64,000 nucleotides of DNA from Vibrio sp. JC009 (lineage in GTDB: Bacteria > Pseudomonadota > Gammaproteobacteria > Enterobacterales > Vibrionaceae). Positions within the stretch are counted from its first letter, which is position 1. Each line of letters begins with the position of its first letter. Location of the stretch: assembly GCF_029016485.1 (NCBI RefSeq), contig NZ_CP092106.1:1550001-1614000 (forward strand), read 5' to 3'. The position numbers and the translations under genes are program-made. This document shows, piece by piece, positions 46,901-56,480 of this stretch. Under the pieces are notes generated by a model, which was not told the origin of the DNA, searched no databases, and saw nothing but the letters and a program-made list of their open reading frames with translations.

Positions 46901-48111
46901 AAAGGGGTCACTTCAGAATAAAAAATCACCGAAGAAAGCATCAGATTTCCGTGTGCGTTTTCTCCGTTGGCAAAGCAGCCCTGCTCGCCATAGGTGAAAG
47001 GACAGATAAAAGGAGCATTTCTGTAGGCTTGCTTTGTTGTTTTGTGGATCTGGTCAAGCTCGTCTACGATGACTTGCTGTGAACCGGCACAAAAAATATT
47101 GATGCCACCTTTAAGGTCTATTTCAGTTGGCTGAGAGTTGATTGCAGACATGGTTACCTGAGCTGCGCGGTTAACAAGCTGCTCTTGTCCGCCGACCATA
47201 AGATGAATATGCTCCCCTTGGTCAATATCTGTAAACAGGGTGATTGAACCATCTGGGTTCACCATTTGTGGATGTGATAGTTTGTAGTAAGGGTTTCCAA
47301 ATATCCGCCCGGCTATCCTTCCCAGTGGAAACAGCGCATTAATATTCTCGCTGTTAAAGGTGTTTTCACTTAGCATCAGGTATTCATCGACCCAGTTTGT
47401 ATACACCTCTCCGGCATTTTTACCGTTTATCTCTATCAGATCTCTTCCTTTGGCTTTTGTTACCGTGCCGCCGTAAACGCTGGGTGCGTAACCGCTGCTA
47501 AAAGCGGTAAGTAAAGGTTTGGACGGATAGAGGACAGAGATAGAGAGGCCACTGTCAGACGAAGCCGTTTCAGTTATAATCGACCAGTCGCCGGTAAGGT
47601 TATTGTCGGCAGCACTACCACCAATAAGTTTTATTCTGCCACCCAGTTGCTCTTCCACCTGCTCGACCATAAATTCTTCATAGCCAAAGGTGGAATGAAT
47701 TATCACCAAATCCGGTAGTTCACCAATCCGGTCAGCATTCTTTATCGCCTGTTCAAGTACCTGGTGTGTAAGCAGCTTTATTCGTTGTTTGTTACATTTA
47801 TCTTTTTCAGGGAAGTGTTGAATAGCGGTGCCGTAGGAGGAAAAAGGCGCGTCGTCAGCGATGGCAAGTACAGCAACCACCGGGCCTTCATGGTAGCCCT
47901 CATCGGTCATTACCCCTGATGATGATGAGCAGCCGTGAATTTTGCTCTTAGGGAATGCCTTAGTTAAGGCATCACAAAGCGCGGCCGCAGAGTACTCTTC
48001 TGTGTAGTAACAGACGATAAAGCCGGGATTAGAAATGGTTAGCCTGTTACAGATATCACTAACGGCTTTTTCTTCTTCCCTGATATGTGAATAGCTTGAC
48101 GTGATTTTCAT
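46897..48111 (-). CDS. FIST-domain sensor protein (NosP/VpsV-like)
   Basis: 404 residues with FIST_N (~25-210) and FIST_C (~225-375) domains: 'PKSKIHGCSSSSGVMTDEGY', 'DLVIIHSTFGYEEFMVEQVE', 'LIGGSAADNNLTGDW' and the C-terminal 'PFTYGEQGCFANGENAHGNL'. In several bacteria FIST proteins coupled to a hybrid kinase are haem-binding nitric-oxide sensors called NosP that inhibit the kinase. Haem binding cannot be seen directly. I use the ATG at 48111; a TTG at 48165 would add 18 basic residues. No strong ribosome site is visible at either. Diverges from ccoN. Confidence 0.85.
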   Translation of the reverse strand: MKITSSYSHIREEEKAVSDICNRLTISNPGFIVCYYTEEYSAAALCDALTKAFPKSKIHGCSSSSGVMTDEGYHEGPVVAVLAIADDAPFSSYGTAIQHFPEKDKCNKQRIKLLTHQVLEQAIKNADRIGELPDLVIIHSTFGYEEFMVEQVEEQLGGRIKLIGGSAADNNLTGDWSIITETASSDSGLSISVLYPSKPLLTAFSSGYAPSVYGGTVTKAKGRDLIEINGKNAGEVYTNWVDEYLMLSENTFNSENINALFPLGRIAGRIFGNPYYKLSHPQMVNPDGSITLFTDIDQGEHIHLMVGGQEQLVNRAAQVTMSAINSQPTEIDLKGGINIFCAGSQQVIVDELDQIHKTTKQAYRNAPFICPFTYGEQGCFANGENAHGNLMLSSVIFYSEVTPL

Positions 48112-48481
48112 TATTAATAATTTAATTTTTCTGTTTCGGCTTTTTCCATTAAGCCAATGTATCAATACATGTTATCGGTTAGCGGTCGGTATTAGAACCG
48201 TTAATGTTCAAATTTAGTATAGTGGTATCACAATTTTATTGAGTTATTTCAGTTCAGGGTAGTCAGACTGTACTTTGCTTCTAAATTTTTCAGCCCCTGC
48301 TTTTGGAGTGACATTGTCACAACATCGGTTTTTATGTTGTAACAAACTTCAAAGTTTTTGGATTAACTGACAGGTTTGCTGACAAATTAAAGGTTAAATG
48401 ATTGTCATTAAAATGTTAAATGACTTATTATTTGTAAAAAATTCTAAGTAAAGAAGTCAACCTAAAATTGGAAGCACAATA
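48112..48481. other. Divergent regulatory region between nosP-like gene and ccoN
   Basis: 370 bases holding the promoters for the sensor-kinase pair and for the cbb3 operon. An exact matS site lies in its middle. AATGATTGTCATTAA (48397-48411) is a near-palindrome resembling a Fur box (12 of 15 positions). TTGAGTTATTTCAG (48239-48252) is a weak FNR-like sequence (7 of 10 conserved positions). Neither assignment is certain. The ccoN ribosome site GGAAG is clear. Confidence 0.45.
48308..48320. other. matS site (MatP-binding), exact consensus
   Basis: GTGACATTGTCAC fits GTGACRNYGTCAC exactly. It is intergenic, about 10 kb from dif. Confidence 0.88.
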
Positions 48482-49909
48482 ATGAGCCAGGGAAACCAAC
48501 TTGAGCATAAGTATAACTACACTGTTGTTCGCCAATTCACCTTAGTCACCATACTGTGGGGAATTGTCGGAATGGGTGTGGGTGTGCTGATTGCTGCACA
48601 ACTCGTATGGCCACAGCTGAACTTTGATACACCGTGGCTAACCTACAGTCGCCTGCGTCCGCTGCATACCAATGCCGTGATTTTCGCTTTCGGAACCAGC
48701 GCCCTTTTTGCAACATCTTATTACGTGGTACAACGCACCTGTCAGACAAGACTGTTTGGCGGACCTCTGGTCCCCTTCACTTTCTGGGGCTGGCAGGCCA
48801 TCATACTCTCCGCTGCGATTTCATTGCCTTTGGGTTATACCACCAGCAAAGAGTACGCAGAGCTGGAGTGGCCGATTGATATCGCCATCGCTTTAGTCTG
48901 GGTTGCCTATGCCATTGTCTTTTTCGGCACCCTGATTAAACGGAAAACCTCGCACATCTATGTAGCGAACTGGTTCTTTGGCGCATTTATCCTGACCGTA
49001 GCTGTGTTACATATTGTGAACAGCATGGCGATTCCTGTCTCACTGACTAAATCCTATTCCGTCTATTCCGGTGCCGTGGATGCCATGGTTCAGTGGTGGT
49101 ACGGACACAATGCGGTTGGTTTTCTGTTAACCGCCGGCTTCCTGGGTATGATGTACTATTTTGTGCCTAAACAAGCCGAGCGTCCGGTTTATTCTTACCG
49201 ACTGTCTATTGTCCACTTCTGGGCATTAATCGCGCTTTATATCTGGGCGGGACCGCACCACCTGCACTACACCGCACTTCCGGACTGGACTCAGTCTCTG
49301 GGCATGGTGATGTCACTGGTTCTGTTTGCGCCGTCCTGGGGCGGTATGATTAACGGTATCATGACCCTGTCGGGAGCCTGGCATAAACTGCGCTATGATC
49401 CGATTCTGCGCTTCCTTATTGTTTCTCTCTCCTTCTACGGTATGTCTACCTTTGAAGGGCCTATGATGTCCATCAAGACAGTGAATGCCCTGTCCCACTA
49501 TACCGACTGGACTATCGGTCACGTCCATTCCGGCGCGCTTGGCTGGGTTGCTATGGTCTCCATCGGTTCGGTCTATCACCTGCTTCCAAGACTGTTTGGT
49601 CAGGAGAGAATGTACTCCGTCGGCCTGATTAATGTCCACTTCTGGCTTGCAACCATTGGTACGGTTCTGTACATCGTAGCTATGTGGATCTCCGGTGTAA
49701 TGCAGGGTCTGATGTGGCGCAAAGTGAACGATGACGGCACCCTGACCTACAGCTTTATCGAATCGGTTCAGGCTTCCTATCCTTTCTACACGGTTCGCTT
49801 TATCGGCGGGCTTGTATTCCTGCTTGGCATGTTCTTAATGGCGTATAACGCTTATAAGACAATTTCAGCACCGAAAAATAGCCTTAAGGCTATTGAACAG
49901 ACGGCATAA
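48482..49909 (+). CDS. ccoN: cbb3-type cytochrome c oxidase subunit I (CcoN)
   Basis: 475-residue catalytic subunit of the high-affinity terminal oxidase, with about twelve membrane helices. Haem and CuB ligands are visible: the low-spin haem histidine in '[15 protein letters not shown]', '[15 protein letters not shown]', '[15 protein letters not shown]' (two adjacent histidines) and '[14 protein letters not shown]'. It reduces oxygen to water and pumps protons under microaerobic conditions. It starts the ccoNOQP operon, 12 bases before ccoO. Confidence 0.97.
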   Translation: MSQGNQLEHKYNYTVVRQFTLVTILWGIVGMGVGVLIAAQLVWPQLNFDTPWLTYSRLRPLHTNAVIFAFGTSALFATSYYVVQRTCQTRLFGGPLVPFTFWGWQAIILSAAISLPLGYTTSKEYAELEWPIDIAIALVWVAYAIVFFGTLIKRKTSHIYVANWFFGAFILTVAVLHIVNSMAIPVSLTKSYSVYSGAVDAMVQWWYGHNAVGFLLTAGFLGMMYYFVPKQAERPVYSYRLSIVHFWALIALYIWAGPHHLHYTALPDWTQSLGMVMSLVLFAPSWGGMINGIMTLSGAWHKLRYDPILRFLIVSLSFYGMSTFEGPMMSIKTVNALSHYTDWTIGHVHSGALGWVAMVSIGSVYHLLPRLFGQERMYSVGLINVHFWLATIGTVLYIVAMWISGVMQGLMWRKVNDDGTLTYSFIESVQASYPFYTVRFIGGLVFLLGMFLMAYNAYKTISAPKNSLKAIEQTA

Positions 49910-49921
49910 GGAGATTGATGA

Positions 49922-50542
49922 ATGAGTAATAATTCAAATAATCGCCATGAGATTGTCGAGAAGAACGTTGGCCTGCTGGCGATCTTAATTATATTTGCGA
50001 TCAGCCTGGGAGCCTTGGTGGAAATTGTTCCCCTGATGTTCCAGAAGCAGACTAATGAACCTGTAGATAATCTGAAGCCTTATACCGCCCTGCAGATGGA
50101 AGGCCGTGATATCTACATCCGCGAAGGGTGTAACGTCTGCCACAGTCAGATGATCCGCCCTTTCAGGGCTGAAACCGAGCGTTATGGTCACTATTCCGTT
50201 GCCGGTGAATCGGTATGGGAGCATCCTTTCTTATGGGGCTCTAAGCGTACCGGTCCGGATCTGGCCCGTGTTGGCGGCCGTTATTCCGATGAGTGGCACC
50301 GTGTTCACCTTATCGACCCGCGTGCTCTGGTTCCTGAGTCAAATATGCCCGGCTTCCCCTGGCTTGAGGAAAACACGCTGGACGGAAAGCTGACTCAGAA
50401 AAAGCTGGAAGTTTTCCGCGACAACTTCGGAGTGCCTTACAGCGACGAACAGATTGCTAACGCTGAGCAGGACGTTGCCGGTAAAACCGAAATGGAAGCA
50501 CTGATTGCTTATCTGCAATCGCTTGGTCACGCAATGAAGTAA
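49922..50542 (+). CDS. ccoO: cbb3 oxidase subunit II (CcoO), mono-haem cytochrome c
   Basis: 206 residues: one N-terminal membrane anchor (~18-38), then a periplasmic cytochrome c domain with haem-binding Cys70-Cys73-His74 ('[15 protein letters not shown]') and a methionine ligand region near '[12 protein letters not shown]'. It passes electrons to CcoN. 12-base and 10-base gaps separate it from ccoN and ccoQ. Confidence 0.97.
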   Translation: MSNNSNNRHEIVEKNVGLLAILIIFAISLGALVEIVPLMFQKQTNEPVDNLKPYTALQMEGRDIYIREGCNVCHSQMIRPFRAETERYGHYSVAGESVWEHPFLWGSKRTGPDLARVGGRYSDEWHRVHLIDPRALVPESNMPGFPWLEENTLDGKLTQKKLEVFRDNFGVPYSDEQIANAEQDVAGKTEMEALIAYLQSLGHAMK

Positions 50543-50552
50543 GGGGAAAGAG

Positions 50553-50738
50553 ATGGATATTGGTACTTTTCACAGCATCTGGACCCTGATTATCTTTGTC
50601 AGTTTCCTTGGTGTGGTTTGGTGGGCTTACGGAAAAAAACGCAAGGCCCGTTTTGAAGAAGATGCAAATCTGATATTTGACGATGAAGAATCAGAATCCT
50701 CTTCTTCTGAATCAGAGCAGGGAGTGACCAACAAATGA
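50553..50738 (+). CDS. ccoQ: cbb3 oxidase small subunit CcoQ
   Basis: 61 residues with one transmembrane helix (~8-26, 'SIWTLIIFVSFLGVVWWAYG') and an acidic serine-rich tail ('DDEESESSSSESEQG'). CcoQ stabilises the assembled complex. The start follows GGGGAAAGAG. The last four bases overlap the ccoP start (ATGA). Confidence 0.93.
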   Translation: MDIGTFHSIWTLIIFVSFLGVVWWAYGKKRKARFEEDANLIFDDEESESSSSESEQGVTNK

Positions 50739-51712
50739 CAACATTCTGGAGTCTATGGATTATTGTAATTACGATTGGCACTCTGGTTGGCTGTGCTGTC
50801 ATTCTTGCCTGGTGTCTTAAGGATGATATGGGCGTTCCCGAAGGTGAAGATATGGGCCACGAATATGATGGTATTCGTGAGCTTAACAGCCCTCTTCCAA
50901 AATGGTGGAGCTTTCTGTTTATCGGAACCTTTGTGTTTGCCGTTATCTACCTTGCTTTGTATCCCGGTCTTGGCAATTTTAAAGGCTTTCTCGGCTGGAC
51001 CAGTTCAGATCAGAGCGTAAAAAACCTGGCGGAATCAAAAGCGTCAATTGCCAATGCTCAGAAGAACAAACAGCTAGATGAGTATGCCAAAGAGCTGGAT
51101 ACCGCAGAGTCCCATTACGGTGAAACCTTTAAACAGTTTGCCTATAAGGATAACGGCTCTGACTTCCGCTCTCTGCCGGAAATTGCCAAAGATGAAGAGG
51201 CACTAAAAGTGGGCCAGCGTCTGTTCCTGCAAAACTGTTCACAGTGTCACGGCTCGGATGCCCGGGGGCAGAAAGGCTTCCCTAACCTTGCAGATGAATC
51301 CTGGCTGTACGGTGGTGAACCTGAAGCGATTCTGAACACTGTCCTGCATGGCCGTGTCGGTCAGATGCCGCCGTGGATAGATGCTCTTGGAGAACAGGGA
51401 ATCGAGGAAGTGGTTACTTATACGCTGAGTCTTTCCGGACGCAAAGTCAATGCCCGTGAGGCTGCAGCCGGTAAAAAACGCTTCGTAGTCTGCGCGGCAT
51501 GTCACGGTACAGATGGTAAAGGTAACCCGGCGGTAGGTGCACCAGACTTAACGGACAGATACTGGCTGTTTGGTGACTCCCGTGCAGAAATCACCGATAC
51601 CGTAGCCAATGGCCGCGCAGGTGTAATGCCGGCCTGGAAGGACATACTTGGCGAGGATAAGGTTCAGCTTGTCTCTGCTTATGTGTGGAGCCTGCAAAAC
51701 AAAGAGAAATAA
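50735..51712 (+). CDS. ccoP: cbb3 oxidase subunit III (CcoP), di-haem cytochrome c
   Basis: 325 residues with two membrane segments (~5-28 and ~57-78) and two haem c sites: Cys168-x-x-Cys171-His172 ('FLQNCSQCHGSDARG') and Cys253-x-x-Cys256-His257 ('VVCAACHGTDGKG'). It accepts electrons from cytochrome c and feeds CcoO. Overlaps ccoQ by four bases. Confidence 0.97.
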   Translation: MTTFWSLWIIVITIGTLVGCAVILAWCLKDDMGVPEGEDMGHEYDGIRELNSPLPKWWSFLFIGTFVFAVIYLALYPGLGNFKGFLGWTSSDQSVKNLAESKASIANAQKNKQLDEYAKELDTAESHYGETFKQFAYKDNGSDFRSLPEIAKDEEALKVGQRLFLQNCSQCHGSDARGQKGFPNLADESWLYGGEPEAILNTVLHGRVGQMPPWIDALGEQGIEEVVTYTLSLSGRKVNAREAAAGKKRFVVCAACHGTDGKGNPAVGAPDLTDRYWLFGDSRAEITDTVANGRAGVMPAWKDILGEDKVQLVSAYVWSLQNKEK

Positions 51713-51735
51713 CCGGAAAACTGAGGGTCAAACAT

Positions 51736-52209
51736 ATGGAACATCCCTGGTATAAGCAGTTCTGGCCATGGTTTCTGATAACGCTTCCTTCCTGCGCCGT
51801 GATAGGAAGTTTCGTTACACTCTCCATTTTTTCCAGTAATAGCGTTTCTCTGGTTGCTGAAGATTATTATAAAAAGGGTAAGGCGATTAACATCGACCTT
51901 ACCCGGGTAAAAGCGGCAAAAAGCCTGGATTTAAAAGCGGTTGTTAAATCCGACGGTAAAGATTTCCGTATTACTCTGGATAAAGGCCAGCTTGAGCATT
52001 TTGTCGCGCTTAATGTTACTTTTACCCACCGGACATTAGCAGATAAAGACTTTAAACTTCTGCTTACGGCAGATGCCAAGGGGGTATACAGGCACACGCT
52101 GGATAAATCGCTGTCCGGCCCCTGGTTTATTGAACTGGAGCCCTATTCAAAAGAGTGGCTAATTCAGGGAAAGGTGACCTTCCCGTCGTCTGAACCTGTC
52201 CCATTATAA
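51736..52209 (+). CDS. fixH: FixH family cbb3 assembly protein
   Basis: 157 residues with one N-terminal membrane helix (MEHPWYKQFWPWFLITLPSC...) and a periplasmic domain with 'SVSLVAEDYYKKGKAINIDL' and 'HTLDKSLSGPWFIELEPY'. FixH (CcoH) helps copper loading or assembly of cbb3 oxidase. I use the ATG at 51736 with GAGGGT before it; an ATG at 51685 lies inside ccoP. The usual ccoG (FixG) gene is not between ccoP and fixH here. Confidence 0.88.
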   Translation: MEHPWYKQFWPWFLITLPSCAVIGSFVTLSIFSSNSVSLVAEDYYKKGKAINIDLTRVKAAKSLDLKAVVKSDGKDFRITLDKGQLEHFVALNVTFTHRTLADKDFKLLLTADAKGVYRHTLDKSLSGPWFIELEPYSKEWLIQGKVTFPSSEPVPL

Positions 52210-52241
52210 AAAACGTTCCATTAGAAAATTGGAAAACGCCG

Positions 52242-54617
52242 ATGACAGAAAGTTGTAATTGTTATCACTGCGGAGAACCCGTGCCTGAAGGCAGTCACTT
52301 TCAGGTGGAAATACTTGGACAAGTTCGCCAGATGTGCTGCCCCGGTTGTCAGGCCGTGGCGGAAACCATTGTCAGCAGTGGACTGGTAAGTTATTACCAG
52401 TTCCGTACTGAGGTGGCTGAAAAAGCAGAACTGGTTCCTGAGCAGCTGCAGTCTCTGGTGAATTATGACAACGAAGAGGTTCAGTCAGAATTTGTCCGCA
52501 CCAGTGAGAATTGCTCAGAGGTGACCCTTTCCCTTGAAGGCGTTACCTGTGCTGCCTGTGCCTGGCTTATTGAAAAACAGATTAACGATCAGTCGGGTGT
52601 GGATTCCATCCGGGTAAATACAACTACAAACCGGGCCATTCTCCGCTGGGACAATTCAACCGCAAAACTTAGTGAGCTTCTTTCGGCTATTCACCAGCTT
52701 GGTTATAAAGCATCGCCCTTTGAATCGGATCGTCAGGAAGCCAGTTATCAGCAATCGATGAAGCAGTACCTTTACCGGCTGGGAATTGCAGGTCTTGCGA
52801 CCATGCAGGTAATGATGCTGGCCGTTGCGCTCTATTTTGAGATATTTGGCGATCTTGATGCGGAGTTTAAACAATACCTGAGGGTAGTAAGCCTGATATT
52901 TGCTACGCCGGTATTGCTCTACTCTGCCCTGCCGTTTTATCTGAATGCCTGGAGAAGTATCCGCGGGAAAACTCTTGGGATGGATGTTCCGGTTTCCATC
53001 GCGCTGATTTTTGCTTATGTTGCCAGCCTGATTGCGGTGGTGACTGAGCAGGGCGAAGTCTATTTCGAATCCGTTTCGATGTTTACCTTCTTTCTGCTTT
53101 TGGGGCGTTTTCTTGAGTTAAGAGCCCGGCGAAAAGCGGCAGCCGCCAGTTCCAACCTGTTAAAACTTGTGCCCAATATGGCAACCAAACTGGATGGAGA
53201 GCAGATCCCGGTTCGCTCACTGAAACCCGGCGATCAAATTCGCGTTCTGGCAGGCGAACATATACCGGCAGATGGGGTGATTAAAAACGGCCGTATTCAT
53301 GTGGATGAATCTATGCTCACCGGTGAATCCGTTCCTGTGGTCAGAGAGCCCGGCGATAAGGTTTATGCCGGAACGTTAAATACCGATGAAACCTTTGAGC
53401 TGGAAGTCTTCTCCGGCAAATCTGATTCGGTGCTCTCCAATATAGTCAGACTGCAGGACGAAGCGCAACTCTCCAAGCCTAAGATAGCCCAGATAGCTGA
53501 CGTGGTTGCCCGTTACTTTGTTGGCGCGATTTTGTTAATCGCCAGCGCTACCTGGCTTTACTGGCAGCAACACCAGCCTGAAGATGCCTTCTGGGTGATG
53601 CTTTCGGTGCTGGTTGCTACCTGTCCTTGCGCCCTCTCTTTAGCAACGCCTACCGCCATCACCTGCTCTACGTCGCGAATGGGTGACATCGGCATTTTGT
53701 TACGCAAAAGCCATGTTTTTGAAACCTTGTGCAAGGTTAACCACTTAGTTATCGATAAAACCGGTACATTAACAGAGGGAAAAATCGAGATAGATTCTGT
53801 GGAAGTGTTTAACGGCTGGACAGAAAATAAGGCACTTGCCCTTGCTTCTGCCCTGGAAAAAAACGCTAATCACCCTATCGCAAAAGCGTTTGCAAAATTC
53901 AGCTTGGTTGATGTTCAGATAAGCGAACCCAAAAACATTATAGGCTCAGGAGTTCAGGGGATCTGGAATAAACAGGTGTGTAAAATCGGTAACGCAGATT
54001 TTGCATTAAGTTGTCAGAGTACAGCGGACAGTTCATCTGTCTATCTGTCGATCGATGACGAGCATATCGCCACTTTTACCTATAAAGATCCTATTCGCAA
54101 AGAAAGCCGGGAGTTTATCGAAAAAGTATCCGTTGCAGGGATAGAAACCACTTTGCTGACCGGAGACTCAGAAAGTAATGCGCTTGCCGTTGCAAAAGAA
54201 ATCGGTATTGATTCGGTTGTGGCTCAGGCATCTCCTGACGAAAAGCTTGCTTATCTGCGTCAGTTAAAAGCGGATGATATTACTCTGATGGTCGGTGATG
54301 GTATTAACGATGCCCCCACGCTGGCTGGTGCTCACCTGTCTGTGGCTATGGGGGGCGGAACCGATATCGCCAAAGCCTCTGCCGATATGGTGCTTCTTGG
54401 TGATAAGCTGATAAAGCTGCTTGAGGCCCGCGAGCTGGCGTTAAGAACCAGGCGCATTATCAGGCAGAACTTACTCTGGTCACTGGGGTACAATGTTCTG
54501 ATACTGCCGCTTGCAGTATCTGGCCTGGTTGCGCCTTATATTGCTGTGGTCGGTATGTCAGCAAGCTCAATTATTGTGGTTTCAAACTCACTAAGGTTAT
54601 TAAAACGAAATGGCTAG
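52242..54617 (+). CDS. ccoI: Copper-exporting P1B-type ATPase CcoI (FixI)
   Basis: 791 residues. An N-terminal cysteine-rich metal region (CNCYHCGEP...MCCPGCQAV), a heavy-metal domain with 'GVTCAACAWL' (Cys103, Cys106), eight membrane helices, the metal-transport CPC motif at 461-463 ('VATCPCALSLATP'), the phosphorylated Asp505 in 'VIDKTGTLTEG', and 'MVGDGINDAPTLAGA'. It moves copper to the periplasm for the CuB site of CcoN. Its stop overlaps the ccoS start by eight bases. Confidence 0.96.
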   Translation: MTESCNCYHCGEPVPEGSHFQVEILGQVRQMCCPGCQAVAETIVSSGLVSYYQFRTEVAEKAELVPEQLQSLVNYDNEEVQSEFVRTSENCSEVTLSLEGVTCAACAWLIEKQINDQSGVDSIRVNTTTNRAILRWDNSTAKLSELLSAIHQLGYKASPFESDRQEASYQQSMKQYLYRLGIAGLATMQVMMLAVALYFEIFGDLDAEFKQYLRVVSLIFATPVLLYSALPFYLNAWRSIRGKTLGMDVPVSIALIFAYVASLIAVVTEQGEVYFESVSMFTFFLLLGRFLELRARRKAAAASSNLLKLVPNMATKLDGEQIPVRSLKPGDQIRVLAGEHIPADGVIKNGRIHVDESMLTGESVPVVREPGDKVYAGTLNTDETFELEVFSGKSDSVLSNIVRLQDEAQLSKPKIAQIADVVARYFVGAILLIASATWLYWQQHQPEDAFWVMLSVLVATCPCALSLATPTAITCSTSRMGDIGILLRKSHVFETLCKVNHLVIDKTGTLTEGKIEIDSVEVFNGWTENKALALASALEKNANHPIAKAFAKFSLVDVQISEPKNIIGSGVQGIWNKQVCKIGNADFALSCQSTADSSSVYLSIDDEHIATFTYKDPIRKESREFIEKVSVAGIETTLLTGDSESNALAVAKEIGIDSVVAQASPDEKLAYLRQLKADDITLMVGDGINDAPTLAGAHLSVAMGGGTDIAKASADMVLLGDKLIKLLEARELALRTRRIIRQNLLWSLGYNVLILPLAVSGLVAPYIAVVGMSASSIIVVSNSLRLLKRNG

Positions 54618-54780
54618 CCTTTATATTCTGATACCTATCGCTATCTTATTTGTCTGCATCGCGGTTGCCGTGTTTTTATGGGCAGTGAAAAGCAATCAAT
54701 ATGAAGATCTGGAACGGCAGGGTTCAAATATTTTGTTTGAAGAAGATGAAACGTCAGAGCTAAACGAAAATGATAAATAA
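54610..54780 (+). CDS. ccoS: cbb3 oxidase maturation protein CcoS
   Basis: 56 residues: one transmembrane helix (~4-25, 'LYILIPIAILFVCIAVAVFL') followed by 'WAVKSNQYEDLERQGSNILF' and an acidic tail. The 'W-A-v-x-s-g-Q-Y/F-d-D-l' pattern after the helix is the CcoS signature. It overlaps ccoI (8 bases) and the next gene (11 bases), so it is tightly coupled. CcoS is needed for inserting cofactors into the cbb3 complex. Confidence 0.9.
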   Translation: MASLYILIPIAILFVCIAVAVFLWAVKSNQYEDLERQGSNILFEEDETSELNENDK

Positions 54781-55441
54781 CGACTGGATTGGCGCACTGA
54801 TGATCGGGCTGCTGGGCTCTGCTCACTGCGTTGGTATGTGTGGCGGTATTGCATCGGCTGTGGGAATGAGCTCTCTCTCCTCTTCCGGTAAATATCTGAC
54901 GCCTGTTTTTTACAACCTTGGCCGGTTACTCAGTTACATGCTGATGGGTTTGGTGGTTGGAGGAGCCATTGCTTCAGCCTCACAAATCTTAACGGGCAAT
55001 TCTGCGCTTAACTGGCTAAGGCTTCTGTCCGCTGTCGTCATGATCGTATTAGCTCTGTATATAGGTAAATGGTGGCAGGGTTTGCTGACTGTAGAAAAAG
55101 CAGGACAACATATCTGGAAGCACATTGCGCCCGTTACTAAAAAACTGTTGCCGCTGCGTAGCCCTTTTCACGCACTGCCGCTTGGTTTTTTATGGGGCTG
55201 GCTTCCCTGTGGTCTGGTTTATTCAACATTAACCTGGGCTGCCGTTTCCGGTGGTGCGCTTAATGGTGCTTTGATCATGTTCTGCTTTGGCCTTGGCACC
55301 TTACCTTCCATGCTATTGGTCGGTTTTGGTGCCACTCATGCAAATCAGCTCAGAAATTCGGTCTGGTTTAGGCAAATTGGTGCTCTAATACTTTTGGCTT
55401 ATGGGATCTATATCGTTGTCAGTACGGCACCACTCCTATAA
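54770..55441 (+). CDS. TauE/SafE-family membrane protein linked to cbb3 assembly
   Basis: 223 residues with about six membrane helices. The first helix carries 'LLGSAHCVGMCGGIASAVG' (His and two Cys in HCVGMC), and a later one 'WGWLPCGLVYSTLTWA'. These are typical of the UreH-like/SafE group that follows ccoS in many proteobacteria. A metal or thiol-related role in oxidase maturation is often supposed from gene context, but the substrate is not established. It is the last gene of the cco block; the gap before fnr is 133 bases. Confidence 0.85.
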   Translation: MINNDWIGALMIGLLGSAHCVGMCGGIASAVGMSSLSSSGKYLTPVFYNLGRLLSYMLMGLVVGGAIASASQILTGNSALNWLRLLSAVVMIVLALYIGKWWQGLLTVEKAGQHIWKHIAPVTKKLLPLRSPFHALPLGFLWGWLPCGLVYSTLTWAAVSGGALNGALIMFCFGLGTLPSMLLVGFGATHANQLRNSVWFRQIGALILLAYGIYIVVSTAPLL

Positions 55442-55543
55442 GATTTTTATGCAAATACTCAAGAACATTCACCATGTTTAATCATCCCACTGTAATGTAA
55501 AGACTTTTTTAACTATCCTTTATTCGGCTGCGGTGATAAAATA

Positions 55544-55557
55544 TTGATGTATATCAA
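55544..55557. promoter_or_regulatory. FNR box upstream of fnr
   Basis: TTGATGTATATCAA matches the FNR consensus TTGAT-N4-ATCAA exactly. Its right end is 17 bases before the fnr ATG, a position that suggests negative autoregulation. Confidence 0.88.
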
Positions 55558-55574
55558 ATAGTGACTTGGAAGTT

Positions 55575-56327
55575 ATGATTTCGGAAAAACCAGCAACAAA
55601 AAGAATTCAATCCGGCGGTTGTGCAATTCATTGCCAAGACTGTAGTATTTCTCAATTGTGTATCCCATTCACCCTGAGTGAATCTGAGCTTGATCAGCTC
55701 GACCAGATAATTGAACGTAAAAAGCCAATCCAGAAGGGTCAGGAACTGTTTAAAGCTGGTGACGAACTCAAGTCACTGTACGCCATCCGTTCAGGCACCA
55801 TAAAAAGCTACACCATTACCGAACAGGGTGATGAGCAGATCACAGCGTTCCACCTTGCAGGTGATCTGGTGGGTTTTGATGCGATTAACGGCAGTGCTCA
55901 CCCCTCTTTTGCTCAGGCTCTGGAAACGTCAATGGTGTGTGAAATTCCATATGAAATTCTGGATGACCTGTCAGGAAAAATGCCTAAGCTTCGTCAGCAA
56001 ATCATGCGTCTGATGAGCAGTGAAATTAAAGGCGATCAGGATATGATCCTGCTTCTGTCAAAGAAGAATGCCGAAGAGAGACTGGCTGCGTTCCTTTACA
56101 ATCTATCCACCCGTTTTTCGCAGCGTGGTTTCAGCCCTCGTGAATTCAGACTGACAATGACCCGTGGTGATATCGGTAATTACCTGGGCCTGACTGTTGA
56201 AACCATCAGCCGTCTGCTTGGCCGTTTCCAGAAGTCCGATATTCTGAGTGTAAAAGGCAAGTACATCACCATCCTTGACCACGAAGAGCTTAAAATTCTT
56301 GCCGGAATTGCAACAAGCGAAGAGTAA
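55575..56327 (+). CDS. fnr: Anaerobic regulator Fnr
   Basis: 250-residue CRP/FNR-family oxygen-responsive activator. The [4Fe-4S] cluster ligands fall at Cys20, Cys23, Cys29 and Cys122, the same numbering as E. coli ('[17 protein letters not shown]' and '[10 protein letters not shown]'). The helix-turn-helix is '[20 protein letters not shown]' with the Glu-Ser-Arg contacts of FNR. I take the ATG at 55575; a TTG nine bases upstream is in frame but less likely. Placed directly after the cbb3 genes that FNR commonly regulates. A hairpin follows at 56341. Confidence 0.97.
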   Translation: MISEKPATKRIQSGGCAIHCQDCSISQLCIPFTLSESELDQLDQIIERKKPIQKGQELFKAGDELKSLYAIRSGTIKSYTITEQGDEQITAFHLAGDLVGFDAINGSAHPSFAQALETSMVCEIPYEILDDLSGKMPKLRQQIMRLMSSEIKGDQDMILLLSKKNAEERLAAFLYNLSTRFSQRGFSPREFRLTMTRGDIGNYLGLTVETISRLLGRFQKSDILSVKGKYITILDHEELKILAGIATSEE

Positions 56328-56340
56328 TTCTCCTATCCTT

Positions 56341-56370
56341 GAAGTGGCTCGCAAGAGCCACTTCATATTT
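56341..56370 (+). terminator. Terminator after fnr
   Basis: GAAGTGGCTC and GAGCCACTTC form a perfect 10-bp stem with a GCAA tetraloop, followed by ATATTT. Confidence 0.75.
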
Positions 56371-56480
56371 CTGCCCCTTAACTGCCTAATTTACTAATAA
56401 ATATCCCATAAATAAGCTACAGTTAGATCAAATAATAATCTTTTAACTCGTTGGTTATTCTCCATAAAAAAGGAGTTTTT

